Assembly (NCBI RefSeq): GCF_900100345.1
Contig: NZ_FMTT01000008.1
Span: 89,743-153,742 of the forward strand
Length of the DNA: 64,000 nt
Reading direction: 5' to 3'
From: Paenibacillus tianmuensis
Lineage (GTDB): Bacteria > Bacillota > Bacilli > Paenibacillales > NBRC-103111
The position numbers were made by a program, and so were the translations under genes. The stretch's first letter is position 1, and every line of letters starts with the position of its first letter. Below, piece after piece: positions 1 to 9,079 of this stretch. Below the pieces are notes generated by a model. It was given only the letters and a program-made list of their open reading frames with translations. It was not told the DNA's origin and made no database searches.

Positions 1-1811
1 TCCGTCCAGGCAACCCCGGTCACCGCGCCGACCTGATCACGCTCCTCCGCCATGCCGTAGCGGAATTTCGGCTGGCCGAGATACTCCTTCAGGTTGTCGG
101 CCTTCACATGCACGGCAGTCGCTCCGCCGACGATCTCCTTGGCAGCCTTCCGACAGATGGACGAAATTTGCTGCTCCAAGTTGCGGACGCCCGCCTCGCG
201 CGTATATTCGCGCACTGTGCTCATGAGCGCGTCTTCGTCTATGACCAGCTGGCCGTCCTGCAGACCGTGGTTCTCCTGCTGCTTCGGCAGCAAGTAGTTG
301 CGGGCAATGTGCAGCTTTTCAATTTCCGTGTACCCCGGAATGTACAGCACTTCCATCCGGTCGAGTAGCGGCCGCGGGATGTTGTGCACGGCGTTGGCCG
401 TTGTCACGAACATGACGTTGGACAGGTCGAACGGCACTTCAACGAAGTGGTCGCTGAACGTGCTGTTTTGTTCCGGGTCCAGTACTTCCAGCAGAGCGGA
501 AGCCGGGTCGCCGCGAAAATCCATCGCCATTTTATCGATTTCGTCCAGCAGGAAGACGGGATTGTTCGTTCCCGCGTTTTTCATCCCTTGAATAATCCGG
601 CCCGGCATCGCGCCCACATACGTGCGGCGGTGTCCGCGGATTTCCGCTTCGTCGCGCACGCCGCCCAAGGAAATGCGCATGAACTGCCGGCCGAGCGACC
701 TGGCGATCGAACGGGCGATCGACGTCTTCCCGACACCGGGAGGACCGACAAGGCACAGAATCGGTCCTTTGAGCTTCTTGACCAGCTTTTGCACGGCCAA
801 ATATTCAAGGACGCGCTCTTTCGGCTTCTCCAAGCCGTAATGATCCTGATTCAGAATTTCCTCGGCCTTGCGGATATCGAGGTCGTCGTCGGTCGATTGG
901 GACCAAGGCAAGCCAAGCAGCCAATCGATGTAGTTGCGGATGACCGAGCCTTCGGCGGAAGTCGCCGGCATTTTTTCGAGCCGATCGATTTCCTTCTCGA
1001 TCTTTTCCCTAACCTTCTCGGGCACGTCGCTTTGCGTAAGCTGGTTGCGCAGCTCCTCTACCTCGCCTGCCCGTCCTTCTTTTTCCCCGAGCTCCTTCTG
1101 AATCGCCTTCATTTGCTCGCGCAAATAATATTCCTTCTGCGTCTTCTCCATCTGCTTCTTGACGCGCTGGCTGATCTTGCGTTCGAGCTCAAGCACCTCG
1201 CGCTCGTTGTTCAGGATGCCGAGCAGCTTCTCAAGCCGCAGCCGGACATCGACCGTTTCCAAAATTTCTTGCTTATCTTTAATTTTTAACGATAAATGAC
1301 TGCAAATCACGTCCGCGAGCCGCCCCGGTTCGTCAATATCGGATACGGCAGCCAACGTTTCCGGGGTCACTTTTTTCGAAAGATTGATATAATGTTCGAA
1401 TTGGTTCAGCACCGTGCGCATCAACGCGTCGATTTCGGGATCGGACGTTTCCTGCTCAGGGAGTTCCCTGACATGTACCTCGTAGTATTCGTCGTTAACC
1501 AGAAATTCCGCAATTTCGGCGCGAACGACGCCTTCCACAAGCACGCGGATCGTTCCGTTCGGCAGCTTGAGCATTTGCCGCACTTTCGATATCGTGCCGA
1601 TCCGGTAAATATCCTCGGTTTTCGGCTCCTCGATGTTCACCTCGGATTGCGAGCACAGCAGGATCATGCTGTCTTCGACCATAGCCTTCTCCAAGGCCCG
1701 CACCGACTTTTCCCTGCCCACGTCCAAATGCAGAACCATGCTCGGATACACCAGCAGCCCCCGGAGCGGGAGCAGCGGCAAGCGTCGCAATTTCTGTTTG
1801 CTCGTTCCCAT
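1..1811 (-). CDS. lon: ATP-dependent protease La (LonA), 3' end beyond window
   Basis: AAA+ serine protease that degrades damaged and regulatory cytoplasmic proteins. About 603 N-terminal residues are visible: the Lon substrate-binding domain, a coiled linker containing REQMKAIQKELGE, then the AAA+ core with Walker A GPPGVGKTS, Walker B FLLDEIDKM and the sensor region TTANAVHNIP. The C-terminal protease domain with the Ser-Lys dyad lies outside the window, so integrity there cannot be judged. The ATG at 1811 is preceded by GGAGGTG about 7 nt upstream. It follows lonB on the same strand across about 120 bp, the usual Bacillales order. Identity is certain; only completeness is unknown. Confidence 0.97.
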   Translation of the reverse strand, partial: MGTSKQKLRRLPLLPLRGLLVYPSMVLHLDVGREKSVRALEKAMVEDSMILLCSQSEVNIEEPKTEDIYRIGTISKVRQMLKLPNGTIRVLVEGVVRAEIAEFLVNDEYYEVHVRELPEQETSDPEIDALMRTVLNQFEHYINLSKKVTPETLAAVSDIDEPGRLADVICSHLSLKIKDKQEILETVDVRLRLEKLLGILNNEREVLELERKISQRVKKQMEKTQKEYYLREQMKAIQKELGEKEGRAGEVEELRNQLTQSDVPEKVREKIEKEIDRLEKMPATSAEGSVIRNYIDWLLGLPWSQSTDDDLDIRKAEEILNQDHYGLEKPKERVLEYLAVQKLVKKLKGPILCLVGPPGVGKTSIARSIARSLGRQFMRISLGGVRDEAEIRGHRRTYVGAMPGRIIQGMKNAGTNNPVFLLDEIDKMAMDFRGDPASALLEVLDPEQNSTFSDHFVEVPFDLSNVMFVTTANAVHNIPRPLLDRMEVLYIPGYTEIEKLHIARNYLLPKQQENHGLQDGQLVIDEDALMSTVREYTREAGVRNLEQQISSICRKAAKEIVGGATAVHVKADNLKEYLGQPKFRYGMAEERDQVGAVTGVAWT

Positions 1812-1935
1812 CCGCGAGCACCTCCAGACTATACTTACATGCATGTGATTTACATTTTATCAAAATTGATTTTAAAACACCAATCGGGGGCCGCCGCCGG
1901 TTTCTGCTCTTACGAACAAAGAGACGCCAACCGCT

Positions 1936-3642
1936 CTATTCGAGCGCATCGGCGTGCAAAATCGTAACGGAAGCGCCGCTGACTGTCTCTTGAGGCATGG
2001 CAGGAGGCTCGGCAGCCAGATGGGCGCTTTCAATACCCAGGGCGTGATGAAGCAGCTCCTCCACCGAGTCGACCGGAATGACTTCCAATCCGCTAAGCCC
2101 CGCAAAAACTTCCTGCCAGTTTTCCTTCGGAATGATGACTTTGGTCGCTCCAGCCTGAAAAGCAGCTTCGACTTTGGCGATAACGCCTCCTACCGGCTTG
2201 ACCTTGCCGTGAATGCTGATTTCGCCGGTCATCGCCAGATGGTTGTCGACCGGAATCCATTTGATAGCGGAAGCAATCGCTACGGCCATCGATACGCCGG
2301 CCGACGGTCCATCGATCGGAATGCCGCCCGGAAAATTGATATGCATGTCGTAATCGTAAGGCTGTAAGCCGAGCCGCCGCAGGACGGTAAGCACGTTCTC
2401 GACGGAGCCGCGCGCCATGCTTTTGCGACGCAGCGTCCGCGACCCGCCGCCCATCTCTTCCTCATCGATGACACCGGTAATCGTAAATTGGCCCGTGCCC
2501 GGCTGTACCACCGGAATGGCGGTCACTTCGATATCAAGCAGCATTCCGAGATTCGGTCCGTATACGGCCAGGCCGTTAACCAACCCGATTTCCGGACGCT
2601 GGGAAACTTTTTTCTCCGGCCTCGGCGGAATTTGCGAGCTGTTGACAACCCATTCGATGTCGGCGGCCGACAGCTCTCGGCGCTGATCAGTCAGCGCTAA
2701 CCCTGCCGCCAGCTGAATAATGTTTACCGCTTCGCGCCCGTTGGTCGCATATTTCTTAACGACTTCAATCGCGGAAGGACAGTCGGGAAATCCGATTTTT
2801 TTCAGCGCTTTGGTGGCAATCGAGCCAATTTCTTCAGGCAGGAGTGGACGGAAGTAAATTTCCATACAGCGCGAGCGGATCGCCGGAGGCAGATCCTGCG
2901 GGTTGCGCGTCGTTGCCCCTACAAGCCGGAAATCCGCTGGTAGGCCGTTCTGGAATACATCGTGAATATAACTCGGCACATTCGTGTCTTCGGAATTGTA
3001 ATATGCGCTTTCCAAAAATACTTTGCGGTCTTCAAGCACCTTTAATAATTTATTCATTTGGTGCGGATGCAATTCACCGATCTCGTCAATGAACAAAATC
3101 CCTCCGTGCGCCTTCGTTACCGCCCCGGGTTTCGGCTGCGGAATGCCGGCGACTCCCATAGCTCCCGCTCCCTGATAGATCGGATCGTGAACCGAGCCGA
3201 TGAGCGGGTCGGCAATGCCCCGCTCATCAAATCGCGCCGTCGTCGCATCGATCTCGGTAAATTTGGCGTCCGGACGGAAGGGCGATTCCGGATTTTTTTT
3301 CGCTTCCTCCAATACGACGCGGGCGGCGGCCGTTTTGCCCACGCCGGGCGGACCGTAGATGATCACGTGCTGAGGATTAGCGCCGCACAGCGCCGCTTTC
3401 AGGGCACGCAGTCCTTCCTTTTGCCCGACGATGTCCTCCATGGCAGTCGGTCTTGTTTTTTCGGCTAACGGTTTATTTAAAGAGACGGATCGCAGCCTGC
3501 GCAGCTTCTCCAGCTCTTTCTTCGATTCCTTGTCGACGGCGGAACGGTTCGTCTGCTGATTGCGCAGCAAATTCCAAAAATACATACCGATAACGATGGC
3601 AAAAAACAACTGGATAACCATCAAAACGACGCTGATATTCAA
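1936..3642 (-). CDS. lonB: ATP-dependent protease LonB, membrane-anchored
   Basis: Lon-family protease of spore-formers; in Bacillus subtilis LonB is active in the forespore. The 568-residue protein starts with a hydrophobic anchor (VVLMVIQLFFAIVIGMYF). It continues with an AAA+ domain (Walker A GPPGVGKTAA near residue 97, Walker B ILFIDEIGEL) and a C-terminal Lon protease domain containing GPSAGVSMA, which carries the catalytic Ser, and TGEISIHGKVKPVGG. The TTG start at 3642 is supported by GGAGGG 6 nt upstream; no better ATG fits. It lies directly upstream of lonA. Here the next gene upstream is a divergent cwlD rather than clpX. Confidence 0.95.
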   Translation of the reverse strand: MNISVVLMVIQLFFAIVIGMYFWNLLRNQQTNRSAVDKESKKELEKLRRLRSVSLNKPLAEKTRPTAMEDIVGQKEGLRALKAALCGANPQHVIIYGPPGVGKTAAARVVLEEAKKNPESPFRPDAKFTEIDATTARFDERGIADPLIGSVHDPIYQGAGAMGVAGIPQPKPGAVTKAHGGILFIDEIGELHPHQMNKLLKVLEDRKVFLESAYYNSEDTNVPSYIHDVFQNGLPADFRLVGATTRNPQDLPPAIRSRCMEIYFRPLLPEEIGSIATKALKKIGFPDCPSAIEVVKKYATNGREAVNIIQLAAGLALTDQRRELSAADIEWVVNSSQIPPRPEKKVSQRPEIGLVNGLAVYGPNLGMLLDIEVTAIPVVQPGTGQFTITGVIDEEEMGGGSRTLRRKSMARGSVENVLTVLRRLGLQPYDYDMHINFPGGIPIDGPSAGVSMAVAIASAIKWIPVDNHLAMTGEISIHGKVKPVGGVIAKVEAAFQAGATKVIIPKENWQEVFAGLSGLEVIPVDSVEELLHHALGIESAHLAAEPPAMPQETVSGASVTILHADALE

Positions 3643-3822
3643 TCTAATCCCTCCTATTGCTCACGGCCGCCTGACCAGCCGCTACGGCATTCATATAATT
3701 GGTAGTATTGCCCTGTCATGGTAGCATTAATCGCTGTGCTTTAAGAAACTTTTTGGGGAATGCTAAAACCATGTGATACGAAATAAGCTGCGGACGATTT
3801 TTCGCGAAAGGAGGAGCAGCGG

Positions 3823-4560
3823 ATGTCGTGGCCGAATCTATGGAATCGGGCGATGAAACTTGCCGTTGCCGCAATGCTGGCGCTGACCGTCCTGACTTTT
3901 CAAGCCGGACATACGGAAGCATCGGTGCCCGAATCCTGGTACTTGCCGGAGCTAAAGTCTGCCAATCCCGCCATATCGAGCGTCGACGTTTTAATCGACG
4001 TAGGGCACGGCGGAATCGACGGGGGCACCTCGTACGGTGACTTGCTGGAGAAGGATATCAATTTGGCGATCGCCAAAAAAACGTACGAGACGTTGCGCAG
4101 AAAAGGGTACGTCGTCTTAATGAACCGGATGGACGATTATGCGCTAAGCGGAGAAAACTTATGGTTGAAGACTCGTTCGAGACATATCAAGGACTTGGCT
4201 CAGCGCAGCCATCTGTGTAATGAGGTCAAGCCCAAAATCATGATCAGTCTGCACGTCAACTCTGCCCGCAATTCCTCCAAACAAGGCGCGATCCTCATTC
4301 ATCAAATAAAACCGCAAAGCGAGCAGCTCGCCAAAGCCGTGCAAGCAGCGCTGAACGCGCTATACGGTACGGACGACAAACCTGTGCCGGGCCGGACGTT
4401 TTATTTGTTGAAGTATTCGAAGGCGCCAACAGTGATCGTGGAAATGGGTTTTATTACGAATGCTGAAGACCGCCGGATGCTAACCGAAGTCCAGTCCCAG
4501 CAGCGCATTGCGGACGCCATCGCTGCGGGCGTCGAGCAGTATATGCAGCAGCAAAAATAG
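3823..4560 (+). CDS. cwlD: N-acetylmuramoyl-L-alanine amidase, CwlD-type
   Basis: Amidase_3 family zinc enzyme, 245 residues, close to the length of B. subtilis CwlD, which helps form muramic-delta-lactam in spore cortex. A signal peptide covers about residues 1-33. The zinc-site motifs are VGHGGIDGG, the Glu in DLLEKDI, SLHVNS, and the C-terminal VEMGFITN with the catalytic Glu. GGAGG lies 8 nt before the ATG at 3823. It is transcribed divergently from lonB and ends at a strong terminator. Assignment to CwlD rather than a vegetative amidase rests on size, the lack of cell-wall-binding repeats, and the sporulation genes nearby. Confidence 0.88.
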   Translation: MSWPNLWNRAMKLAVAAMLALTVLTFQAGHTEASVPESWYLPELKSANPAISSVDVLIDVGHGGIDGGTSYGDLLEKDINLAIAKKTYETLRRKGYVVLMNRMDDYALSGENLWLKTRSRHIKDLAQRSHLCNEVKPKIMISLHVNSARNSSKQGAILIHQIKPQSEQLAKAVQAALNALYGTDDKPVPGRTFYLLKYSKAPTVIVEMGFITNAEDRRMLTEVQSQQRIADAIAAGVEQYMQQQK

Positions 4561-4561
4561 T

Positions 4562-4611
4562 AAAAGACCGCATGGACAAGCCGATTTCACGGCAGTTCGC
4601 GGTCTTTTTTT
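4562..4611 (+). terminator. Rho-independent terminator after cwlD
   Basis: AAAAGACCGC (4562-4571) pairs with GCGGTCTTTT (4599-4608), with an inner GCCG/CGGC stem, followed by a T run. The outer stem is A-rich on the left, so it may also work for the convergent deacetylase gene. Confidence 0.85.
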
Positions 4612-4623
4612 GCATTGAAACCA

Positions 4624-5400
4624 TTATTTCATCAATTGCGACGCCGGTACGAAATGTCCGCCAAGCTGCTGCAGGGTCGGAATCGATTGCTTTAAAATTT
4701 CGGAGGTATGCTTCCCCGGAGGACCGACGTGGCCGATGACAATCGTGCTGTCATTGTCGCGGACGAGCTTTTGCAGCTTTACCGCCTGCTTGAGAATATG
4801 GCTCCGGGTGTAGGTATCATCCATGAACAAATTGTTTTCCGCCGTGCGCACGCCCATTTCTTTCGCCAGCTTACCGATGACGCTCTTGTCGGTCGTCCGG
4901 CTATCCAAAAAATACAAGTTGCGCTCTTTGCATACGGTCAGCACAATGCGCATGACCCGTTCGTCGGACGTGGCCTTCGATCCCATGTGGTTATTGATGC
5001 CTACCGCATGCGGCACATCCTCAATGGCGGCAATGACTCTGCGCCGGATTTCATCGTCGGGCAGCCTCGTTGATATCGCTCCCGGACCGAGCCACTCCGG
5101 CTTTCCGTTCCGCGGCTCCATCGGCAGATGTACGATAACTTCTTTGCCCAGCTTATGCGCCCACTCCGCATCGCGTTTCGTTGTCGGCAAAAAAGGCATG
5201 ACCGCCGCAACAAACGGAATCGGCAGCTCCATCATTTGATCGGTGCCTGCTTGACCGTTGCCGAAATCGTCGATAACGACGGCGATTTGTTTCGTTCCTG
5301 CCGCCGGTTCGATGGATTTGTACTGTCCGGCAGCGGTTGCCGGAATGATGACGCATAGACAAAGCCATCCTGCGACGGACGCCCACCATTTCCTTCTCAT
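4624..5400 (-). CDS. Divergent polysaccharide deacetylase family protein (YibQ-like)
   Basis: Secreted or membrane-tethered protein with the divergent polysaccharide deacetylase fold (DUF610/YibQ). An N-terminal hydrophobic segment (about residues 7-25) acts as signal or anchor. The NodB-like metal site is suggested by AVVIDDFG near residue 40, HLPMEP, NNHMGS and IGHVGPPG. The substrate is unknown; a role in peptidoglycan or polysaccharide trimming is a family-level inference. I chose the ATG at 5400 (258 residues) because AAGGGGG sits 8 nt upstream; a GTG at 5409 would overlap that site. It is convergent with cwlD. Confidence 0.85.
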   Translation of the reverse strand: MRRKWWASVAGWLCLCVIIPATAAGQYKSIEPAAGTKQIAVVIDDFGNGQAGTDQMMELPIPFVAAVMPFLPTTKRDAEWAHKLGKEVIVHLPMEPRNGKPEWLGPGAISTRLPDDEIRRRVIAAIEDVPHAVGINNHMGSKATSDERVMRIVLTVCKERNLYFLDSRTTDKSVIGKLAKEMGVRTAENNLFMDDTYTRSHILKQAVKLQKLVRDNDSTIVIGHVGPPGKHTSEILKQSIPTLQQLGGHFVPASQLMK

Positions 5401-5563
5401 GGACTGCACCCCCTTATCCGTATTTTCCTAATCTCATTGTTTGCAGTACGCCGGAAACCTATACGAGCGGTTTCTAAGGGGCCCCATTGGCCCGGTTGGA
5501 AGCTAGTCTATGGTGTTGAGGAGCTCCCGATTTTCTTTGACGCCAAGCTTTAAACAAACAAAA

Positions 5564-5628
5564 TACACCCGCCAATGCTCGGAGGGAAGCCTTAACTCGC
5601 TTCCCTCCGCCTGCAATGTGCGGGTGTA
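5564..5628 (-). terminator. Rho-independent terminator after ispG
   Basis: Nested perfect stems: TACACCCGC (5564-5572) with GCGGGTGTA (5620-5628), and GGAGGGAAGC (5581-5590) with GCTTCCCTCC (5599-5608). On the minus strand it is followed by TTTTGTTTGTTT. Nothing else was recognised in the 5401-5644 gap. Confidence 0.85.
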
Positions 5629-5644
5629 CTTATGATGTGCCGTA

Positions 5645-6754
5645 TTAAACCGCCGTATGATGCTTTCGGCCGGGAATCTCGCCTGTACGCTCGAAATGCT
5701 CGACGATAATGTCGATTTCCTTCTTCAGTTCGGACAGCAGCTCGGCTTCCGGTACTTTGCGGATCATCTCGCCGTAACGGAACAACAAGCCTTCGCCGCG
5801 GGCGCCGGCAATGCCGATATCGGCTTCCTTGGCTTCGCCGGGGCCGTTAACCGCGCAGCCGAGTACGGATACTTTGATCGGCACCTTCAGCTTGGAGATA
5901 TACTCTTCCACCTCATTCGCGATAGAAAACAGATCGATATCCAATCGGCCGCAAGTCGGGCAAGAAATCAAGGTGGCGGCGTTCGTGATCAACCCGAACG
6001 ATTTCAGCAGCTCGCGGCATACCTTGACTTCCTCAACCGGGTCCGCGCTGAGCGAAATCCGGATCGTCGAACCGAGCCCCATGCTTAGCAGCGCGCCCAA
6101 GCCTGCGGCGCTCTTCACGGTGCCGGAGAACAGTGTCCCGGCCTCCGTAATGCCAAGGTGCAGCGGGTAGCGGAAGGCTGCCGCAGCTTTCGTATAAGCG
6201 GCAATCGCCATCGGGACGTCGGATGCCTTCAGCGAGACGATGATGTCGCGAAAATCGAGCTCTTCGAGAATGCTGATATGATACAGGGCGCTTTCGACCA
6301 TCGCTTCCGGCGTCGGGTAGCCGTACTTTTCCAGCAAATGGTTCTCAAGCGAACCGGCATTGACGCCGATCCGGATCGGAATTCCCCGCTCCTTGCAGGC
6401 CTTGACGACGGCTTCCACCTTCTCGCGGCGGCCGATGTTACCCGGATTGATTCTTACTTTGTCAACCCCGTTCTCAATGGCCTGCAGAGCGAGCCGGTAG
6501 TCAAAATGAATGTCAGCCACAAGCGGAATCGAAATCTGCTTCTTGATTTCTTTGATCGCTTCCGCCGCTTCCTTATTGTTGACTGTAACGCGGACGATCT
6601 GGCATCCCGCTTCCTCCAGCCGATGAATCTCGGCCACCGTAGCCTTTACATCCGCCGTCTTGGTTGTACACATGCTCTGGATGATCACGTCATTGCTGCC
6701 GCCGATGGTTAGATTGCCGACTTTAACCGGAACCGTTTCCGTTCTATGGAACAT
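5645..6754 (-). CDS. ispG: 4-hydroxy-3-methylbut-2-en-1-yl diphosphate synthase (flavodoxin)
   Basis: Penultimate step of the MEP isoprenoid pathway: reduces methylerythritol cyclodiphosphate to HMBPP with a 4Fe-4S cluster. The TIM-barrel domain starts at about residue 10 ([10 protein letters not shown]). Cluster cysteines are seen in ISCPTCGR and [12 protein letters not shown]. The chosen ATG at 6754 gives 369 residues, matching the family, with GGGAGAG about 10 nt upstream. A TTG at 6781 with GGAGG 4-5 nt upstream is the alternative and would add nine residues. It sits between clpX and the deacetylase, an insertion relative to the B. subtilis clpX-lonB order. Confidence 0.95.
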   Translation of the reverse strand: MFHRTETVPVKVGNLTIGGSNDVIIQSMCTTKTADVKATVAEIHRLEEAGCQIVRVTVNNKEAAEAIKEIKKQISIPLVADIHFDYRLALQAIENGVDKVRINPGNIGRREKVEAVVKACKERGIPIRIGVNAGSLENHLLEKYGYPTPEAMVESALYHISILEELDFRDIIVSLKASDVPMAIAAYTKAAAAFRYPLHLGITEAGTLFSGTVKSAAGLGALLSMGLGSTIRISLSADPVEEVKVCRELLKSFGLITNAATLISCPTCGRLDIDLFSIANEVEEYISKLKVPIKVSVLGCAVNGPGEAKEADIGIAGARGEGLLFRYGEMIRKVPEAELLSELKKEIDIIVEHFERTGEIPGRKHHTAV

Positions 6755-6857
6755 GTGTTTTCTTCTCTCCCATGATGCCAAACATCCTCCGCTCCGGGGG
6801 ACAAATCTATCGGTCCCTGCGGATTGGAGGCGTTTAGTTTTTTTGTATATCCGGCGC

Positions 6858-8123
6858 TTACGCGCTTTCTTCTTTTTTCTTCATGGACTGGCCGTCCGCT
6901 GCGGTGATCTGAGGTGTGATCTTCGCTTGTACGGCTTCCTTGGTCACGATGCATTTGGAGTTCTCCGTGCGGGATGGCGCCTCGTACATCACTTCCAGCA
7001 TAATGCCTTCGATAATGGCGCGCAGTCCCCTCGCCCCGGTATTGCGCTTAATCGCTTCTTTCGCAATTTCCTCCAGCGCCTCCGGTTCGAATTCAAGGGA
7101 CACGTTATCCATCTCCAGCATCTTTTGGTACTGCTTGACAAGAGCATTTTTAGGCTCGGTCAAGATGCGGACAAGCGCTGCTTCGTCCAGCGGCTCCAGC
7201 GTCGAGATAACCGGCAAACGGCCCACGAATTCCGGAATCAAACCGAATTTCAGAAGGTCTTCCGGAAGCACAAGAGACAAATATTCGCCCGGCTTCAGGT
7301 CGGCTTTATGACCGTCCGTGCCGAAGCCGATCACTTTTTTGCCGATCCGACGCTTAATGATCTGCTCAAGCCCGTCGAACGCCCCGCCGCAAATAAACAG
7401 GATGTTCGTCGTATCGATTTGGATGAATTCTTGATGAGGATGCTTGCGCCCGCCTTGAGGCGGTACGGATGCAACCGTGCCTTCCAAAATTTTCAGAAGG
7501 GCTTGCTGTACACCTTCGCCCGAAACATCGCGGGTGATGGACGGATTTTCCGATTTGCGGGCCACTTTATCGATTTCATCGATATAAATGATGCCGCGCT
7601 CGGCTTTTTCCACATCGTAATCAGCCGCTTGAATGAGCTTCAGCAAAATGTTTTCGACGTCTTCCCCTACGTATCCGGCTTCCGTCAAAGACGTTGCATC
7701 GGCGATCGCAAACGGGACGTTCAAAATTTTGGCCAGCGTTTGAGCCAGCAGCGTTTTCCCGCTGCCCGTCGGACCGACAAGGACGATGTTTGACTTTTGC
7801 AGTTCGACATCTTCGAGCTTGCTTTGCTGCGAGTTAATCCGTTTGTAGTGATTGTATACGGCAACCGACAGCGATTTTTTGGCCTGTTCCTGCCCAATGA
7901 CGTAGGAATCCAAAATTGCGCGAATTTCCTTCGGCTTCGGTACGTCTTTCAGGTCGAGCTCTTCCTCGTGACCCAATTCTTCCTCAACGATTTCCGTACA
8001 AAGCTCGATGCACTCGTCGCATATATAAACGCCGGGCCCGGCAACCAGCTTGCGTACCTGCTCCTGGGATTTTCCGCAGAACGAGCACTTGAGCTGGCCT
8101 TTTTCATCGTTAAATTTAAACAT
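6858..8123 (-). CDS. clpX: ATP-dependent Clp protease ATP-binding subunit ClpX
   Basis: AAA+ unfoldase that feeds tagged substrates to ClpP. The 421 residues include the N-terminal zinc-binding domain (CSFCGKSQ and CDECIELC), Walker [10 protein letters not shown] near residue 116, Walker B YIDEIDK, and the ClpP-binding IGF loop (KVIGFGTD). Start at 8123 with AAAGGAG 7 nt upstream. It follows clpP by 15 bp, so the two are probably co-transcribed, unlike B. subtilis where clpP is unlinked. Confidence 0.97.
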   Translation of the reverse strand: MFKFNDEKGQLKCSFCGKSQEQVRKLVAGPGVYICDECIELCTEIVEEELGHEEELDLKDVPKPKEIRAILDSYVIGQEQAKKSLSVAVYNHYKRINSQQSKLEDVELQKSNIVLVGPTGSGKTLLAQTLAKILNVPFAIADATSLTEAGYVGEDVENILLKLIQAADYDVEKAERGIIYIDEIDKVARKSENPSITRDVSGEGVQQALLKILEGTVASVPPQGGRKHPHQEFIQIDTTNILFICGGAFDGLEQIIKRRIGKKVIGFGTDGHKADLKPGEYLSLVLPEDLLKFGLIPEFVGRLPVISTLEPLDEAALVRILTEPKNALVKQYQKMLEMDNVSLEFEPEALEEIAKEAIKRNTGARGLRAIIEGIMLEVMYEAPSRTENSKCIVTKEAVQAKITPQITAADGQSMKKKEESA

Positions 8124-8138
8124 GGGATCACTCCTTTT

Positions 8139-8729
8139 CTAAGTCAGATCACTGCGAGTGATAACCGCATCAATGAGACCGTACGCCTTTGCGTCTTCGG
8201 CGCTCATGAAATTGTCACGGTCTGTGTCGCGTTCGATTCTTTCGTAAGGCTGCCCCGTACGCTCCACATAGATTTGGTTTAACTTCTGTTTCGTTTTGAT
8301 AATCCAGTCGGCATGAATTTTAATATCCGATGCCTGCCCGCGGACGCCGCCAAGCGGTTGATGAATCATCACTTCACTGTTCGGAAGCGCTAAGCGTTTG
8401 CCTTTGGCTCCTGCCGTAAGCAGTAAAGAACCCATACTGGCGGCCATACCGACGCAAATCGTCGAAACGTCCGGTTTGATGAATTGCATTGTATCATATA
8501 TACCCATACCGGCCGTCACCGAACCGCCGGGGGAGTTGATGTACAATTGAATATCTTTCTCGGGATCTACCGCCGACAAGAAAAGCAACTGGGCAATAAC
8601 CAGGTTGGCGACGTCGTCATCGATCGCGCTGCCCAAAAAAATAATACGATCCTTCAGCAAACGCGAGTAAATATCGTAAGAGCGTTCGCCGCGGCCTTCC
8701 TGTTCCACAACCATAGGTACCAGAGTCAT
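8139..8729 (-). CDS. clpP: ATP-dependent Clp protease proteolytic subunit ClpP
   Basis: Serine peptidase forming the tetradecameric chamber served by ClpX and ClpC. 196 residues, full length. The catalytic triad is visible: Ser in GMAASMGS (about 98), His in MIHQPLGG (about 123), and Asp in ERDTDRDN (about 172). The INSPGG oxyanion motif is present near residue 65. Start ATG at 8729 with AAAGGGG upstream. It is the first gene of a clpP-clpX unit with a sigma-A-like promoter at 8786-8814. Confidence 0.98.
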   Translation of the reverse strand: MTLVPMVVEQEGRGERSYDIYSRLLKDRIIFLGSAIDDDVANLVIAQLLFLSAVDPEKDIQLYINSPGGSVTAGMGIYDTMQFIKPDVSTICVGMAASMGSLLLTAGAKGKRLALPNSEVMIHQPLGGVRGQASDIKIHADWIIKTKQKLNQIYVERTGQPYERIERDTDRDNFMSAEDAKAYGLIDAVITRSDLT

Positions 8730-8785
8730 CGTCCCAACCCCTTTACTTCATAAAATGCAAAACATTTTCGAGCCTTACTCAAAAC

Positions 8786-8814
8786 ATTGTAGCACGTTTA
8801 AAGACTAAAGTCAT
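8786..8814 (-). promoter_or_regulatory. Sigma-A-like promoter of clpP-clpX
   Basis: Minus strand ATGACT (-35), a 17-nt spacer, and TACAAT (-10). No clear CtsR heptad pair was found, although TGACTTTAGTCTTT overlaps the -35. The rest of the 8730-9016 gap holds only T/A-rich TATGT-containing sequence with no recognisable gene. Confidence 0.6.
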
Positions 8815-9016
8815 TTCCTCTCCGATACGCACAAGCGTTGCGGGTATTTAACGTACACCCGACGGGACAGGACTGCTTCGCTGCCGACTATGTATTTCAC
8901 AATGTACCGCATATGTAATGGTCCGTTTGCTTCGTATGTAACGCTTATTATGTTATGCTTATGTACTTCTTATGTGCATGTTTCGGGGAAACCGTCAAAC
9001 GCGGTTTAAGGTAAAA

Positions 9017-9048
9017 CAAAGGCACGCATGGATGTACACGTGCCTTTG
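9017..9048 (-). terminator. Terminator after tig
   Basis: CAAAGGCACG (9017-9026) pairs perfectly with CGTGCCTTTG (9039-9048). On the minus strand the stem ends in a T-rich tail (TTTGTTTTACC), 30 bp past the tig stop codon. Confidence 0.75.
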
Positions 9049-9079
9049 CATGTCGCTTCGCGTTTATATAATTTCCGAA

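Noticed and set aside
384..1967. Long plus-strand open frames opposite lon
   Set aside because: Antisense shadows of the lon gene; the Lon protein is unmistakable on the minus strand.
8730..8830. CtsR operator ahead of clpP
   Set aside because: Only one partial heptad (TGACTTTAGTCTTT); does not match the tandem consensus well enough.
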